In this document: piece by piece, positions 36,252-44,959 of the stretch | Numbering within the stretch: position 1 is the stretch's first letter | How the letters are laid out: every line of letters begins with the position of its first letter | NCBI GenBank assembly: GCA_910579685.1 | Contig: CAJTVN010000006.1 | Location: forward strand, 62,001-126,000 | Reading direction: 5' to 3' | From: an uncultured Lachnospiraceae bacterium | GTDB lineage: Bacteria; Bacillota; Clostridia; Lachnospirales; Lachnospiraceae | DNA length: 64,000 nucleotides | Notes under the pieces: generated by a model | Told to the model about the DNA's origin: nothing | Database searches by the model: none | What the model saw: the letters and a program-made list of their open reading frames with translations, nothing else | Program-made: the position numbers and the translations under genes

Positions 36252-37481
36252 ATGATAATTGACGGCAAATTAATACATGATTCTCTTTATGCGGAAAATG
36301 GCGGGCATGTCCCGAAGGAGGGCGGGAGCTGCTGTGTGCTGCTCAAGAAGAGATACAGCAGCGTGGTGTACTGTCCGGGAGAGCCCTATGAGGGACAGAG
36401 AGGCCCCGGTTCCATGTATCCCCGCTGTATCTGTTTGGAGCACAATGGGGAGAAGAATGGGACTCTGCTTGCCACGATGGAATATTATACCAAGGAGACC
36501 CCTGTTTTTCCTATTTATGAGAGCACGGACGAGGCTCACAGCTGGCATTATTTAAGCGCCGTAAAGGACACTCAGCTTGAATGGGGATGTCGTTTCCAGC
36601 CGCATCTGTTTGAGCTGCCCTGTGATATGGGGGCTTTGAAGGAGGGGACGATCCTGTGTGCGGGTAATATGATTCCAAAGGATATGAGTCTTACGGCCCT
36701 TCATATGTATAAGAGCGAGGATGCGGGAAAGACGTGGGAGTTTGTCAGTGAGATCGTCAGAGGGGAGAAGGACGAGAAGCATATTATGGGACTTCCTGTC
36801 TGGGAACCTTTCCTGCTCCAGTCTCCGGACGGAAAGCTGTTCTGTTATTATTCGGACGAGAGATACAAGGATCATGGAAATTATAATCAGCTTCTTGCCC
36901 ATAAGGTGTCGGAGGACGGAGGCTATACCTGGAGCGAGGAAAAAATAGACGTTGCGTTTCCTGACGGGAATCTCCGGCCCGGCATGCCTGTTGTGGCCTA
37001 TCTGCCGAACGGGAAATTCATCATGGTCTACGAGATGGTAAACCAGGACAGGATTCCTGTGTATTTCCGCATTTCCGATTCCATGGACGACTGGGGAGAT
37101 CCTGATTTCATGGGCAGTCCCGTGGTTGCCGTGGACGGTAGCTATTTGACCGGCACGCCCTACGTGACATGGATTGACAAGGGCGGGGAGAATGGAACCA
37201 TTTTGGTGACAGGAAGAGGATTTTCCCATATTTTTGCCAATTCCGAGATGGGAATGGGATTCTGGGAAAAGATGGACAGCCTGATCCCCATTGACAATAA
37301 CTATAATTACACCGGCTACAGTCAGTGCATCCTTCCGCTCAGGGGCGGAAGCCGGATTTTAAATCTGAGTCCCTGCCAGATCTCGGACAGGCAGTCCCTG
37401 ATCGAGGCTGCCGTGGCGGATGTCTATGTGCGTTCCCAGGGGGGAGCGGACAGAAAATACGATAAACATGTCAGAAAATGA
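36252..37481 (+). CDS. Sialidase-fold beta-propeller hydrolase, probable GH93 exo-1,5-alpha-L-arabinanase
   Basis: A 409-residue protein with Asp-box repeats (STDEAHSW, SEDAGKTW, SEDGGYTW) of a sialidase-like propeller. The pattern PVWEPFLL (Glu185), YYSDERY, RPGMPVVAYLPNG and VYEMVN (Glu261) matches what I recall of GH93 exo-arabinanases, whose two catalytic glutamates sit in these blocks. GH93 enzymes release arabinobiose from linear arabinan. This fits its place seven bases after a GH51 arabinofuranosidase. There is no signal peptide. A true sialidase is less likely: the arginine triad was not evident and no sialic acid genes are nearby. Confidence 0.72.
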   Translation: MIIDGKLIHDSLYAENGGHVPKEGGSCCVLLKKRYSSVVYCPGEPYEGQRGPGSMYPRCICLEHNGEKNGTLLATMEYYTKETPVFPIYESTDEAHSWHYLSAVKDTQLEWGCRFQPHLFELPCDMGALKEGTILCAGNMIPKDMSLTALHMYKSEDAGKTWEFVSEIVRGEKDEKHIMGLPVWEPFLLQSPDGKLFCYYSDERYKDHGNYNQLLAHKVSEDGGYTWSEEKIDVAFPDGNLRPGMPVVAYLPNGKFIMVYEMVNQDRIPVYFRISDSMDDWGDPDFMGSPVVAVDGSYLTGTPYVTWIDKGGENGTILVTGRGFSHIFANSEMGMGFWEKMDSLIPIDNNYNYTGYSQCILPLRGGSRILNLSPCQISDRQSLIEAAVADVYVRSQGGADRKYDKHVRK

Positions 37482-37556
37482 ATATTTTACAGGGAGGCCG
37501 AACCGTAAAATAAAAATAGATATACAGATTTAAGGAAAGCAAAAGGAGAGAAGGAT

Positions 37557-39146
37557 ATGAAAAAGAAATTGTTAGCGCTTATTCTCGCCCTATCAATGGC
37601 AGGAACGGTGATGGGCTGTGGATCAGGATCGGACGATCAACCGGCAAAGGATGATTCCAAGCCGGCAGAAGCATCTTCTGATTCTGAAACAAAAGAGGCG
37701 GACGAGGCGGCAGGCGGGGAAGAAGCCCAGTCTGCAGGAGCTTTTGTGGCAGCTGAAAATCCCGATGACTGGCCGGTCATTACCGTTCAGGTGGCTGCCC
37801 TGAGCAACATGCCGGACGAACAGCTGGTTGAAGATGCGATCAATGAGTATCTGGTATCAATCAATGCGGGGATGAAGGTGGATGCGGTACAGACTGTATT
37901 TGGCGATATCGCCACACAGCTTACCCTGATGCTGTCTGATAATCAGAATCCACTGGATCTGTTCTGCTGGAGAATTTATTCCACCGTGGACGGCTGTGTG
38001 AAGAACGAGCAGTGTATTCCGCTGGATCCCTATCTGGACGTGTACCCGGATCTGTGGGAATCCTATCCGGAGAATGTATTGAAGACACAGCGGCTCAACG
38101 GTGTGCAGTATGCGGTTCCGGCCGTAGACAGCTATGCCACTTTTGAGACTTATATGCTGCGGAAAGATGTAGCGGAGGATCTGGGAATTGCGGATCGCGA
38201 CGGCGAACACATCACTCTGGAAGAGATGACACAGATTATGAAGGATGCGAAGGCTATCCATCCGGAATACGCTTATATGATCAACACTAACAACGAGCTG
38301 GTTCTCGATATCGATACCTTCGGAAATCCCAAATGGCTTGGCGTTCTGTTAAACCGGGGTGTGGAAAACAGAGAGATCGTGAATTTTTATGAGACTGAGG
38401 AATGGCGCGATTACTGCTATCTCATGAAGGACTGGAAAGAATCCGGACTGATGCTGGATGATCCTCTGAACAATGAGCTGACCTTTACCCAGTACAATAA
38501 TGCGGTTGCAGCAGGCTGTTATATGGGCGGTTACAGTGTCGACTATATCAGGGCCATGAATTCGAGCAGCCCTTACGAAGCTATTTTTTTACCTTTGACG
38601 GATCTTTCCGGAACCACCGCTTCCGTGCTTGGCGGCTGGATGATCTCCAGTGTCTGCAAGAATCCTGATGCGGCTATGAAGCTTTTGTATCTGATGGCTA
38701 CCGATGAAACTCTGGCAAGATTCTTCATCCTTGGAGTGGAGGGACATAACTATACGGTTGCAGAAAACGGAACGGCCCGTTATCCGGAAGGAATTGACAC
38801 CACAAATCAGACATGGCAGTCAAACGCTCCCTGGTGGTATCCTAACCAGTGTCTGAGCCTTCCGCTGCAGACGGATATGACGACCTATTATACCGACATG
38901 CTGGATGCACCTAATCATGCGAAATTTTCAGAGGCTATGGGCTTTATCTTCGACAGCGCTCCGGTTTATGACCAGATGGCGGCATGCACCTCGGTTGTTG
39001 ACGAGTACAGAGATGCGCTGCTGTATGGCCTGGTGGATGTGGATTCCTACCTGGAGGAGTTTAACGCAGAATTGAAAGCAGCCGGAATCGACGAGATCAT
39101 TGCGGAAGAACAGAGGCAGTTTGACGCATGGCTTGCGCAGCAGTAA
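37557..39146 (+). CDS. Second solute-binding lipoprotein, paralog of the protein at 30279
   Basis: A 529-residue lipoprotein; lipobox VMGC with Cys21, then an acidic Ser/Glu/Ala linker and the binding domain. By eye it matches the 30279 protein over nearly all of the mature domain, differing mostly in the linker and in scattered ligand-site candidates. No permease follows; the next gene is an esterase. It therefore probably feeds the permeases at 31893/32874 with a related ligand. GGAGAG precedes the ATG. Confidence 0.9.
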   Translation: MKKKLLALILALSMAGTVMGCGSGSDDQPAKDDSKPAEASSDSETKEADEAAGGEEAQSAGAFVAAENPDDWPVITVQVAALSNMPDEQLVEDAINEYLVSINAGMKVDAVQTVFGDIATQLTLMLSDNQNPLDLFCWRIYSTVDGCVKNEQCIPLDPYLDVYPDLWESYPENVLKTQRLNGVQYAVPAVDSYATFETYMLRKDVAEDLGIADRDGEHITLEEMTQIMKDAKAIHPEYAYMINTNNELVLDIDTFGNPKWLGVLLNRGVENREIVNFYETEEWRDYCYLMKDWKESGLMLDDPLNNELTFTQYNNAVAAGCYMGGYSVDYIRAMNSSSPYEAIFLPLTDLSGTTASVLGGWMISSVCKNPDAAMKLLYLMATDETLARFFILGVEGHNYTVAENGTARYPEGIDTTNQTWQSNAPWWYPNQCLSLPLQTDMTTYYTDMLDAPNHAKFSEAMGFIFDSAPVYDQMAACTSVVDEYRDALLYGLVDVDSYLEEFNAELKAAGIDEIIAEEQRQFDAWLAQQ

Positions 39147-39210
39147 GCGGCGGAGTATGGTGCAGTCAGGTACTGCCACGTTTTTCAAATCAGTCTATTG
39201 AGTGAAATCA

Positions 39211-39242
39211 CGCTGCCGGCTTTTACAGCCGGCAGCGTTCAA
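39211..39242 (+). terminator. Intercistronic hairpin after the second binding protein
   Basis: A perfect 10-bp stem (CGCTGCCGGC with GCCGGCAGCG), seven-base loop, tail TTCAATTAT. It resembles the hairpin at 31845 in sequence and position and may stabilise or limit the transcript. Confidence 0.6.
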
Positions 39243-39268
39243 TTATAGGAATAAGGAGGGGACAGACA

Positions 39269-40804
39269 ATGAAAAATTTGCAGGTTACAGTAGAAGAGGG
39301 AAAGATCCGGGGTATACACGGATGGGATCCGAGGGTTGCGGTATTTCGGGGAATTCCATACGCCGCGCCTCCTGTGGGAGAGCTGCGCTGGAGGGCGCCT
39401 GAACCGCCGGAGAAATGGGAAGGGGTGAGGGTGGCGGACACCTATGGGCCCATAGCCTGCCAACCCGTGCCGGGGAGCAGCCCGGAGGAATTCTGGACAA
39501 GGGAGATTCATCCCACAGGCCAGGAGTTTGAGATGAGCGAGGACTGTCTGTACTTGAATATCTACACCACGGCCAGAACAGGGAAGGAAAAACTTCCGGT
39601 TCTGATTTACATCCATGGCGGCGGCTTCAAGGGAGGATACCCTTATGAGGTGGAGTTTGACTGGGAGCATATGGCGAAGAAGGGAATCGTGGTGGTCTCC
39701 ATCGCATACCGTCTGGGAGTGCTGGGTTTTCTGGCGCATCCCTGGCTGTCAGAGGAATCTCCGGATGAAGCCAAAGGCAACTATGGAACGCTGGATCAGC
39801 TTGCGGCGCTGAAATGGGTGAAGAGAAACATTACCGCATTCGGCGGGGATCCGGACAAGATCACCATTGCCGGACAGTCGGCGGGAGCCATGAGCGTGCA
39901 GAACCTCATGACATCACCCCTGGCCGAGGGACTGATTGGGGGAGCCATTATAGAGAGCAGCGTGACCGTGGCCTTTGCGGAAAAGGCGGACAGAATCCAC
40001 CCTCTGAAAGGTGCGGAGAAGCTGGGTGCGGAATTCTTTGAGAAGGCCGGAATCGGGAGCCTTGAAGAGGCGAGACGACTGCCTGCCAGGGAGCTGGTGC
40101 GTCTTGAGGATGTTGTTTTGGGGCCGGGCGTTCATTTTGAGCCTGTGATTGACGATATTCTAATCAAAGAATCGAATTTTCAAGCCTATAAAGGGGGGCG
40201 TCATCACCGGATTCCGGTTCTGGCGGGTTACAACCGGGGAGAAGCACAGTCCTTTTCGAGAGCATTCGGAAAGCCCTGTGAGACACTGGAGGATCTTCGC
40301 AGCTACGCTTCCGGATTCGGGGAGAAGGCGCAGGAATTTCTCTCCTTATGCGGTGCGAAGAGCGATGGAGATGTGAAAGCGCTGTTTGAAAGCGATGCAA
40401 TGCTGGATCTGCCTGCGGGCGCAAGGATGTTCGGGTATATACAGGCAAAGCAGGAGAGAAAGGCGTATCTCTATGAGTTCGATGCGGATATTCCCGGGGA
40501 GGACAATGCGGGAAGCTATCACGGAAGCGAGATGTGGTTTGCCTACGACGGCCTTGCAAGATGCTGGAGGCCCTTTACCGGAAAGCACTACGATCTGGCA
40601 AGACAGGTCAGCTCTTATTGGGTGAATTTTGTAAAGGCCGGAGATCCCAACGGGAAGGATACCATAGGGGAGGAGCTTCCCAGGTGGGAATCCTTTACGG
40701 CGGACAATGAATTCGTGATGGAATTTACCGATGGACCGGCCCAATCGGAGAGAAAAGTGGATCCCCTTATGAAGTTCAGAATTGATTATACGCTGCAGAG
40801 GTAA
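39269..40804 (+). CDS. Type-B carboxylesterase, subtype A (copy 1)
   Basis: A 511-residue alpha/beta hydrolase of the carboxylesterase type-B (para-nitrobenzyl esterase) family. Landmarks: FRGIPYAAPPVG near 30, SEDCLYLNI, oxyanion HGGGF, nucleophile Ser204 in GQSAGA, and the late YHGSEMWFAY segment with the catalytic histidine. No signal peptide. The ribosome site AAGGAGG is strong. It shares subtype features (EFDWEHMAKKG, YGPIACQP) with the copy at 47437. Substrate unknown; acyl groups on arabino-oligosaccharides are the contextual guess. Confidence 0.88.
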   Translation: MKNLQVTVEEGKIRGIHGWDPRVAVFRGIPYAAPPVGELRWRAPEPPEKWEGVRVADTYGPIACQPVPGSSPEEFWTREIHPTGQEFEMSEDCLYLNIYTTARTGKEKLPVLIYIHGGGFKGGYPYEVEFDWEHMAKKGIVVVSIAYRLGVLGFLAHPWLSEESPDEAKGNYGTLDQLAALKWVKRNITAFGGDPDKITIAGQSAGAMSVQNLMTSPLAEGLIGGAIIESSVTVAFAEKADRIHPLKGAEKLGAEFFEKAGIGSLEEARRLPARELVRLEDVVLGPGVHFEPVIDDILIKESNFQAYKGGRHHRIPVLAGYNRGEAQSFSRAFGKPCETLEDLRSYASGFGEKAQEFLSLCGAKSDGDVKALFESDAMLDLPAGARMFGYIQAKQERKAYLYEFDADIPGEDNAGSYHGSEMWFAYDGLARCWRPFTGKHYDLARQVSSYWVNFVKAGDPNGKDTIGEELPRWESFTADNEFVMEFTDGPAQSERKVDPLMKFRIDYTLQR

Positions 40805-40832
40805 AGCAGGAAAAGGAGGAATGAGACGAAGC

Positions 40833-43340
40833 ATGACACAGAACACCATACGAATCAATACGAAAAAAGTTAAATTTCCCACGGCGCCGGAGCTTTACGG
40901 CCTCTTTTTTGAGGACATTAACCATGCCGCAGACGGAGGGCTCTATCCGGAAATGATTCGGAATCGGGCCTTTGAGGATTCCCTGCTTCCGGAGGGCTGC
41001 ACCACGGATCCCAACGAGAGGATTTTTGTGACGCAGTACGGCTGGCCCGGAGCCTTCAATCATGGCGAGGGTATGGACGAGTGGGCGGCCAAGGTGGAGC
41101 CTACAGGGATTCCTGGCTGGTATGCCAGGGAAGCTTCCTTCCGGCTCCTTACGGAGGACACTCTCAATTACAACAGGAAAGCGGCCCTCCGGGTGGATTA
41201 TAAACCCGGAGGAAAAATATACAATATCGGATATTTCGGGGTACCCATTAAGGAGAGTGAAGGATATCATTTTTATTTCATGGCAAAAACGGCGGCCGAT
41301 GCAAAGCTTACTGTGTCCCTGGAATCGGGGAAGGGAGCGGGACTTGGAAGCGCTGAGATTGCGGTCCGAAAAGGCGGGGGCTATCAGCGCTATGACTGTG
41401 ATCTGACGGCCTGCGGTACGGATTTTGAGGGAAGAATCAGCATTGCCTGTGATGTGGAAAATACTTTGGTCTTTGGATTTACCTCCCTGATGCCTCAGAA
41501 AACATTTAAAGGACACGGACTGAGGGAGGATCTGGCAATGGCCCTCAAAAATACAAACGCACAGTTTATCCGTTTCCCGGGGGGCTGCGTGGTGGAGGGA
41601 ATCAACGAGCCGAATGCGCTGCGTTTTTCAAGAACCATCGGTCCTGTGTGGGAGCGGCCAAGCAGCCAGCTGATGTGGCATTACCGCACCACCAACGGCC
41701 TTGGCTTTCACGAATATCTGCAGCTGTGCGAGGATCTTGAGATGGAGGCCATGTACGTGTGCAACTGTGGAATGAGCTGTCAGGCCCGCCACGGCGGAGG
41801 CTTTGACGAGCAGACCACGCAGGAATACCTTGAGGAGGCTCTCCATGCCCTGGAGTATGCCCTGGGAGCGGAGGATACGACCTATGGAGGTCTCAGGGCC
41901 GGGAATGGGAGGAAGGAGCCCTTTAAGCTGAAATATGTGGAGATTGGGAATGAGAATTTCGGGCCGGAATACAATGTCCGCTATGAGAGGTTTTATAAGA
42001 CCCTAAAAGAAGCGTTCCCCCAGGTGATCTACATATCTAATGGACACACAGAGAAGGAGAACCTTCCCACGGATTTTGTGGACGAGCACTACTATGACGC
42101 ACCGGAATTTTTCCTGGAAAATGTGGATCTGTTCGATGATTATGATCGGAAGGGGCCGAAGATCTTTCTGGGAGAGTATGCGGTAAACGGTGGGAACACC
42201 ATTGCCTCTATGGAGTGTGCGCTGGCCGAGGCCTCCTTTCTGCTCGGGGTAGAGAGAAATCAGGATATTGTCAGGCTGACCGCCTATGCTCCGCTGTTCC
42301 AGAACTCGGACTACACAGCCTGGAAGCCTAACATGATTGTCTTCGATAACCATCAGGTTTACGGAATCCCCACTTATCACATGGTCTCCCTGCTGGGAAA
42401 GTACAGAGGCGGAGAAGTGGTGGAAATCGAGAACAGGAGCGGGGAAAAGCCTCCGGTATACCGGGGAATTTCCGGTATCATGTGCGAAAAGGAAGGCCTT
42501 CTGTTTAGAAATGCAAAGGTGAACGGACAGCCCGTGGAGATCTCAAACTGCGTATACGGGGAAGCGGTGAAGGACGGGGACGCTTACCGCATGACCTTCG
42601 GAACAAGGAAGCATCACTTTACCGGAAAGAGCAGGGAATGGAATGAAGCCTTCGAGCGTTTCATCGGAAGCGGAAATTTCAGGGAAAATCCCGTGATGTG
42701 GACAGTTTTCGGGAAGGAGGAGCTTGCGGAATATACCTTTGAGATCGACATTAAAATGACGCAGGACAATCCGCTGACGCTCTCCGTCTGGAATCATCAT
42801 CCCGAGACGGATGCGGGCTGCAACGAGCCGAAGGATAGGGAATGGACTACGAGGTCGGTCAGAAACCAGGTCTGGAAGATACAGGACGGCAAAAGCGCCA
42901 CCAGAGTGCCCAGGTTCTTTGACAAGCCTCTTTCCGATGAGGAACAGGCGCCGGTATCCATAAATTATGGGGAATACAATCATTACAAAATGGTGTGTGA
43001 CGCATACGGCTATGCATGCTATATCAATGACCGGCTGGTGCAGAAAAAGAAACACAGGCTCCACTCGCTGGTGAATGCGGTGGCAACCCAGGATACGGAC
43101 AGGATTTATCTGAAAATGGTCAACGTGGACGAAGAGGAGAAGGAGATTCAGATTTCCCTTGACTGCGAGGTGGAGGAAAGGGTGTTGACGGAAGTCGTGT
43201 CGGCAGCGCCCGGAGAGGTAAATTCCTTTGAGGATAAGGAGCATGTTTCCTCCGTTTGCGGGGAGATTTCAGGGGGAGCGGAATTCATATACCGCATACC
43301 GGCTCATTCCGTTAACGTATTGGTGATGAAGAAGAAATAG
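40833..43340 (+). CDS. GH51 alpha-L-arabinofuranosidase (long form, second copy)
   Basis: An 835-residue paralog of the 33803 enzyme. Landmarks: FFEDINHAADGGLYPEMI, IRFPGGCVVEG, acid/base Glu374 (EIGNENFG) and nucleophile Glu448 (FLGEYAV). The same inserted beta domains are present. The start is uncertain: ATG 40821 is too close to GGAGG and ATG 40833 is 13 bases from it; 40833 was chosen because it matches the other copy. Flanked on both sides by type-B esterases, it likely works on esterified arabino-oligosaccharides. Confidence 0.9.
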   Translation: MTQNTIRINTKKVKFPTAPELYGLFFEDINHAADGGLYPEMIRNRAFEDSLLPEGCTTDPNERIFVTQYGWPGAFNHGEGMDEWAAKVEPTGIPGWYAREASFRLLTEDTLNYNRKAALRVDYKPGGKIYNIGYFGVPIKESEGYHFYFMAKTAADAKLTVSLESGKGAGLGSAEIAVRKGGGYQRYDCDLTACGTDFEGRISIACDVENTLVFGFTSLMPQKTFKGHGLREDLAMALKNTNAQFIRFPGGCVVEGINEPNALRFSRTIGPVWERPSSQLMWHYRTTNGLGFHEYLQLCEDLEMEAMYVCNCGMSCQARHGGGFDEQTTQEYLEEALHALEYALGAEDTTYGGLRAGNGRKEPFKLKYVEIGNENFGPEYNVRYERFYKTLKEAFPQVIYISNGHTEKENLPTDFVDEHYYDAPEFFLENVDLFDDYDRKGPKIFLGEYAVNGGNTIASMECALAEASFLLGVERNQDIVRLTAYAPLFQNSDYTAWKPNMIVFDNHQVYGIPTYHMVSLLGKYRGGEVVEIENRSGEKPPVYRGISGIMCEKEGLLFRNAKVNGQPVEISNCVYGEAVKDGDAYRMTFGTRKHHFTGKSREWNEAFERFIGSGNFRENPVMWTVFGKEELAEYTFEIDIKMTQDNPLTLSVWNHHPETDAGCNEPKDREWTTRSVRNQVWKIQDGKSATRVPRFFDKPLSDEEQAPVSINYGEYNHYKMVCDAYGYACYINDRLVQKKKHRLHSLVNAVATQDTDRIYLKMVNVDEEEKEIQISLDCEVEERVLTEVVSAAPGEVNSFEDKEHVSSVCGEISGGAEFIYRIPAHSVNVLVMKKK

Positions 43341-43357
43341 AGAGGATGGGATCTGTT

Positions 43358-44917
43358 ATGTTGAGAAAAGTAAAGGTTAAAAACGGCGTGCTTCAGGGAC
43401 TTGTGGGTAAAGATCCCCGCATCACCGTATTCCGGGGAGTGCCCTACGCAAAGCCGCCGGTGGGAGAACTGCGCTGGAGGGCGCCCCAGCCGGCCGAGGA
43501 CTGGGAGGGCGTGCGGAAATGCTATGAATATCCGGACATGGCGATGATGCGCACACATCCCGGTATGGATGACGATTTCTATACGAAGGAGCTCCATCCC
43601 ACGGCAGCAGAGTATAAGATGAGTGAGGATTGTCTGTATCTGAACATTTTCTCGCCTGCGCAGTCAGAGGATGAGAAGCTTCCGGTCTTTTTCTATATCC
43701 ACGGCGGCGGACTGCAGGACGGCTACAGCTACGAGGTGGAATTTGATCCGGAGCGTGTGGCCCGCAGAGGCGTCATCGTGGTGATGGTGGGATACCGTCT
43801 CGGCCTGTTCGGATTTCTGGCTCATCCCCGGCTTACGAAGGAGACGCCGGAGGGGGAGGTTATCTCCAACTTCGGTATGCAGGATCAGTCCATGGCCATC
43901 CATTGGGTATACGACAATATCAGGGCCTTCGGCGGCGATCCGGAGCGCATCGTGATCTGCGGACAGAGCGCGGGCTCCCGCAGCGTGCAGGCGCAGATCT
44001 GCAGCACCATGAACGACGGTATCATAAAGGGCGCTATCATCCAGTCAGGCGTTTCCATGATGTTCGGGGACGAGGATAATCCAATAGCGGGCATTCCCAC
44101 TCTGGCTGAGGCGGAGAAGTACGGCGCGGATTTCCTTCATACCATTGGGATCGACAGTCTGGAGGAGGCCAAAAGGACAGACGCCCGCGAGCTGATGCGA
44201 AGGCTGGCGGAGGCCTTTGAGAAGAAGAGATATGCCTTTGGACTGTGCGTGGATGGAAAGTTTGTCAGGGAATCGGCCCCTTCGGCCTATTACAATGACA
44301 GGGTGGCGGATATTCCTCTGATCGTGTCCGTCTGCCAGGGTGAGACCCAGAGCGGCTTTATCAAGGGAACCATGAGCTATGCCGATTATCTGAAAAAGGC
44401 GGAAAAATACGGGGATAAGAAGGAAGAATTTTTAAGCCTTGCAAAGGTTTCCAATGATGAGGAGGCTGACGCTCTCACGGCCGGTGATTCTTTCAACAAT
44501 TTCCTGGGCGGAAGCAGGGGATTTAGCGAACTGCGTTCCTCCAGAGGCCAGAGAGTTTATTATTGTATCTTTGACCATGATATTCCGGGAGATGATGCGG
44601 GCTCCTTCCACGGCTCTGATCTGTGGTTTATGTTTGATTCCTTAGGAAACAGCTGGCGGCCCTTCGAGGGAAAGCATTACGATCTGGCGAGGCAGGTAAC
44701 CTCCTACTGGACCAATTTTGTGAAGACGGGAGATCCAAACGGAGTGGATTATAACGGGAATCCTCTTCCGGAATGGAAACCTTATACCGGAGAGGAAAAG
44801 ACGGTTCTGAAATTTAAGGATGTGCCCGTGTCTGAGAGTCTGGAGGAATGTCCGGTTCTGGATTTCAGGCTTGCGTTTGGAAAAAAGGTTTTTGCGGACC
44901 GCAGAATGATGTCATAA
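43358..44917 (+). CDS. Type-B carboxylesterase, subtype B (copy 1)
   Basis: A 519-residue type-B carboxylesterase. Nucleophile Ser204 (GQSAGS), oxyanion HGGGL, late FHGSDLWFMF histidine segment. It differs from subtype A in the lid region (KCYEYPDMAMMR, VEFDPERVARRG) and is closest to the gene at 49043. ATG 43358 is preferred, but 43346 is possible. No signal peptide. Confidence 0.86.
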   Translation: MLRKVKVKNGVLQGLVGKDPRITVFRGVPYAKPPVGELRWRAPQPAEDWEGVRKCYEYPDMAMMRTHPGMDDDFYTKELHPTAAEYKMSEDCLYLNIFSPAQSEDEKLPVFFYIHGGGLQDGYSYEVEFDPERVARRGVIVVMVGYRLGLFGFLAHPRLTKETPEGEVISNFGMQDQSMAIHWVYDNIRAFGGDPERIVICGQSAGSRSVQAQICSTMNDGIIKGAIIQSGVSMMFGDEDNPIAGIPTLAEAEKYGADFLHTIGIDSLEEAKRTDARELMRRLAEAFEKKRYAFGLCVDGKFVRESAPSAYYNDRVADIPLIVSVCQGETQSGFIKGTMSYADYLKKAEKYGDKKEEFLSLAKVSNDEEADALTAGDSFNNFLGGSRGFSELRSSRGQRVYYCIFDHDIPGDDAGSFHGSDLWFMFDSLGNSWRPFEGKHYDLARQVTSYWTNFVKTGDPNGVDYNGNPLPEWKPYTGEEKTVLKFKDVPVSESLEECPVLDFRLAFGKKVFADRRMMS

Positions 44918-44959
44918 GGAAAGAGGAAAGAAAAGGCGGCTGATTGGAGGAGACAGGAA

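Noticed and set aside
36252..37481. True sialidase (GH33)
   Set aside because: Asp-boxes are present, but the arginine triad was not seen and there are no sialic acid genes; the glutamate blocks and arabinan neighbours favour GH93.
37483..37512. TATTTTAC/GTAAAATA inverted repeat before the second binding protein as a terminator
   Set aside because: AT-rich 8-bp stem with a 14-base loop and no T tract; could be an operator, but evidence is too thin.
30279..39146. Paralogous binding proteins as an assembly duplication
   Set aside because: The two genes differ at many codons, linkers and flanks, so they are diverged paralogs.
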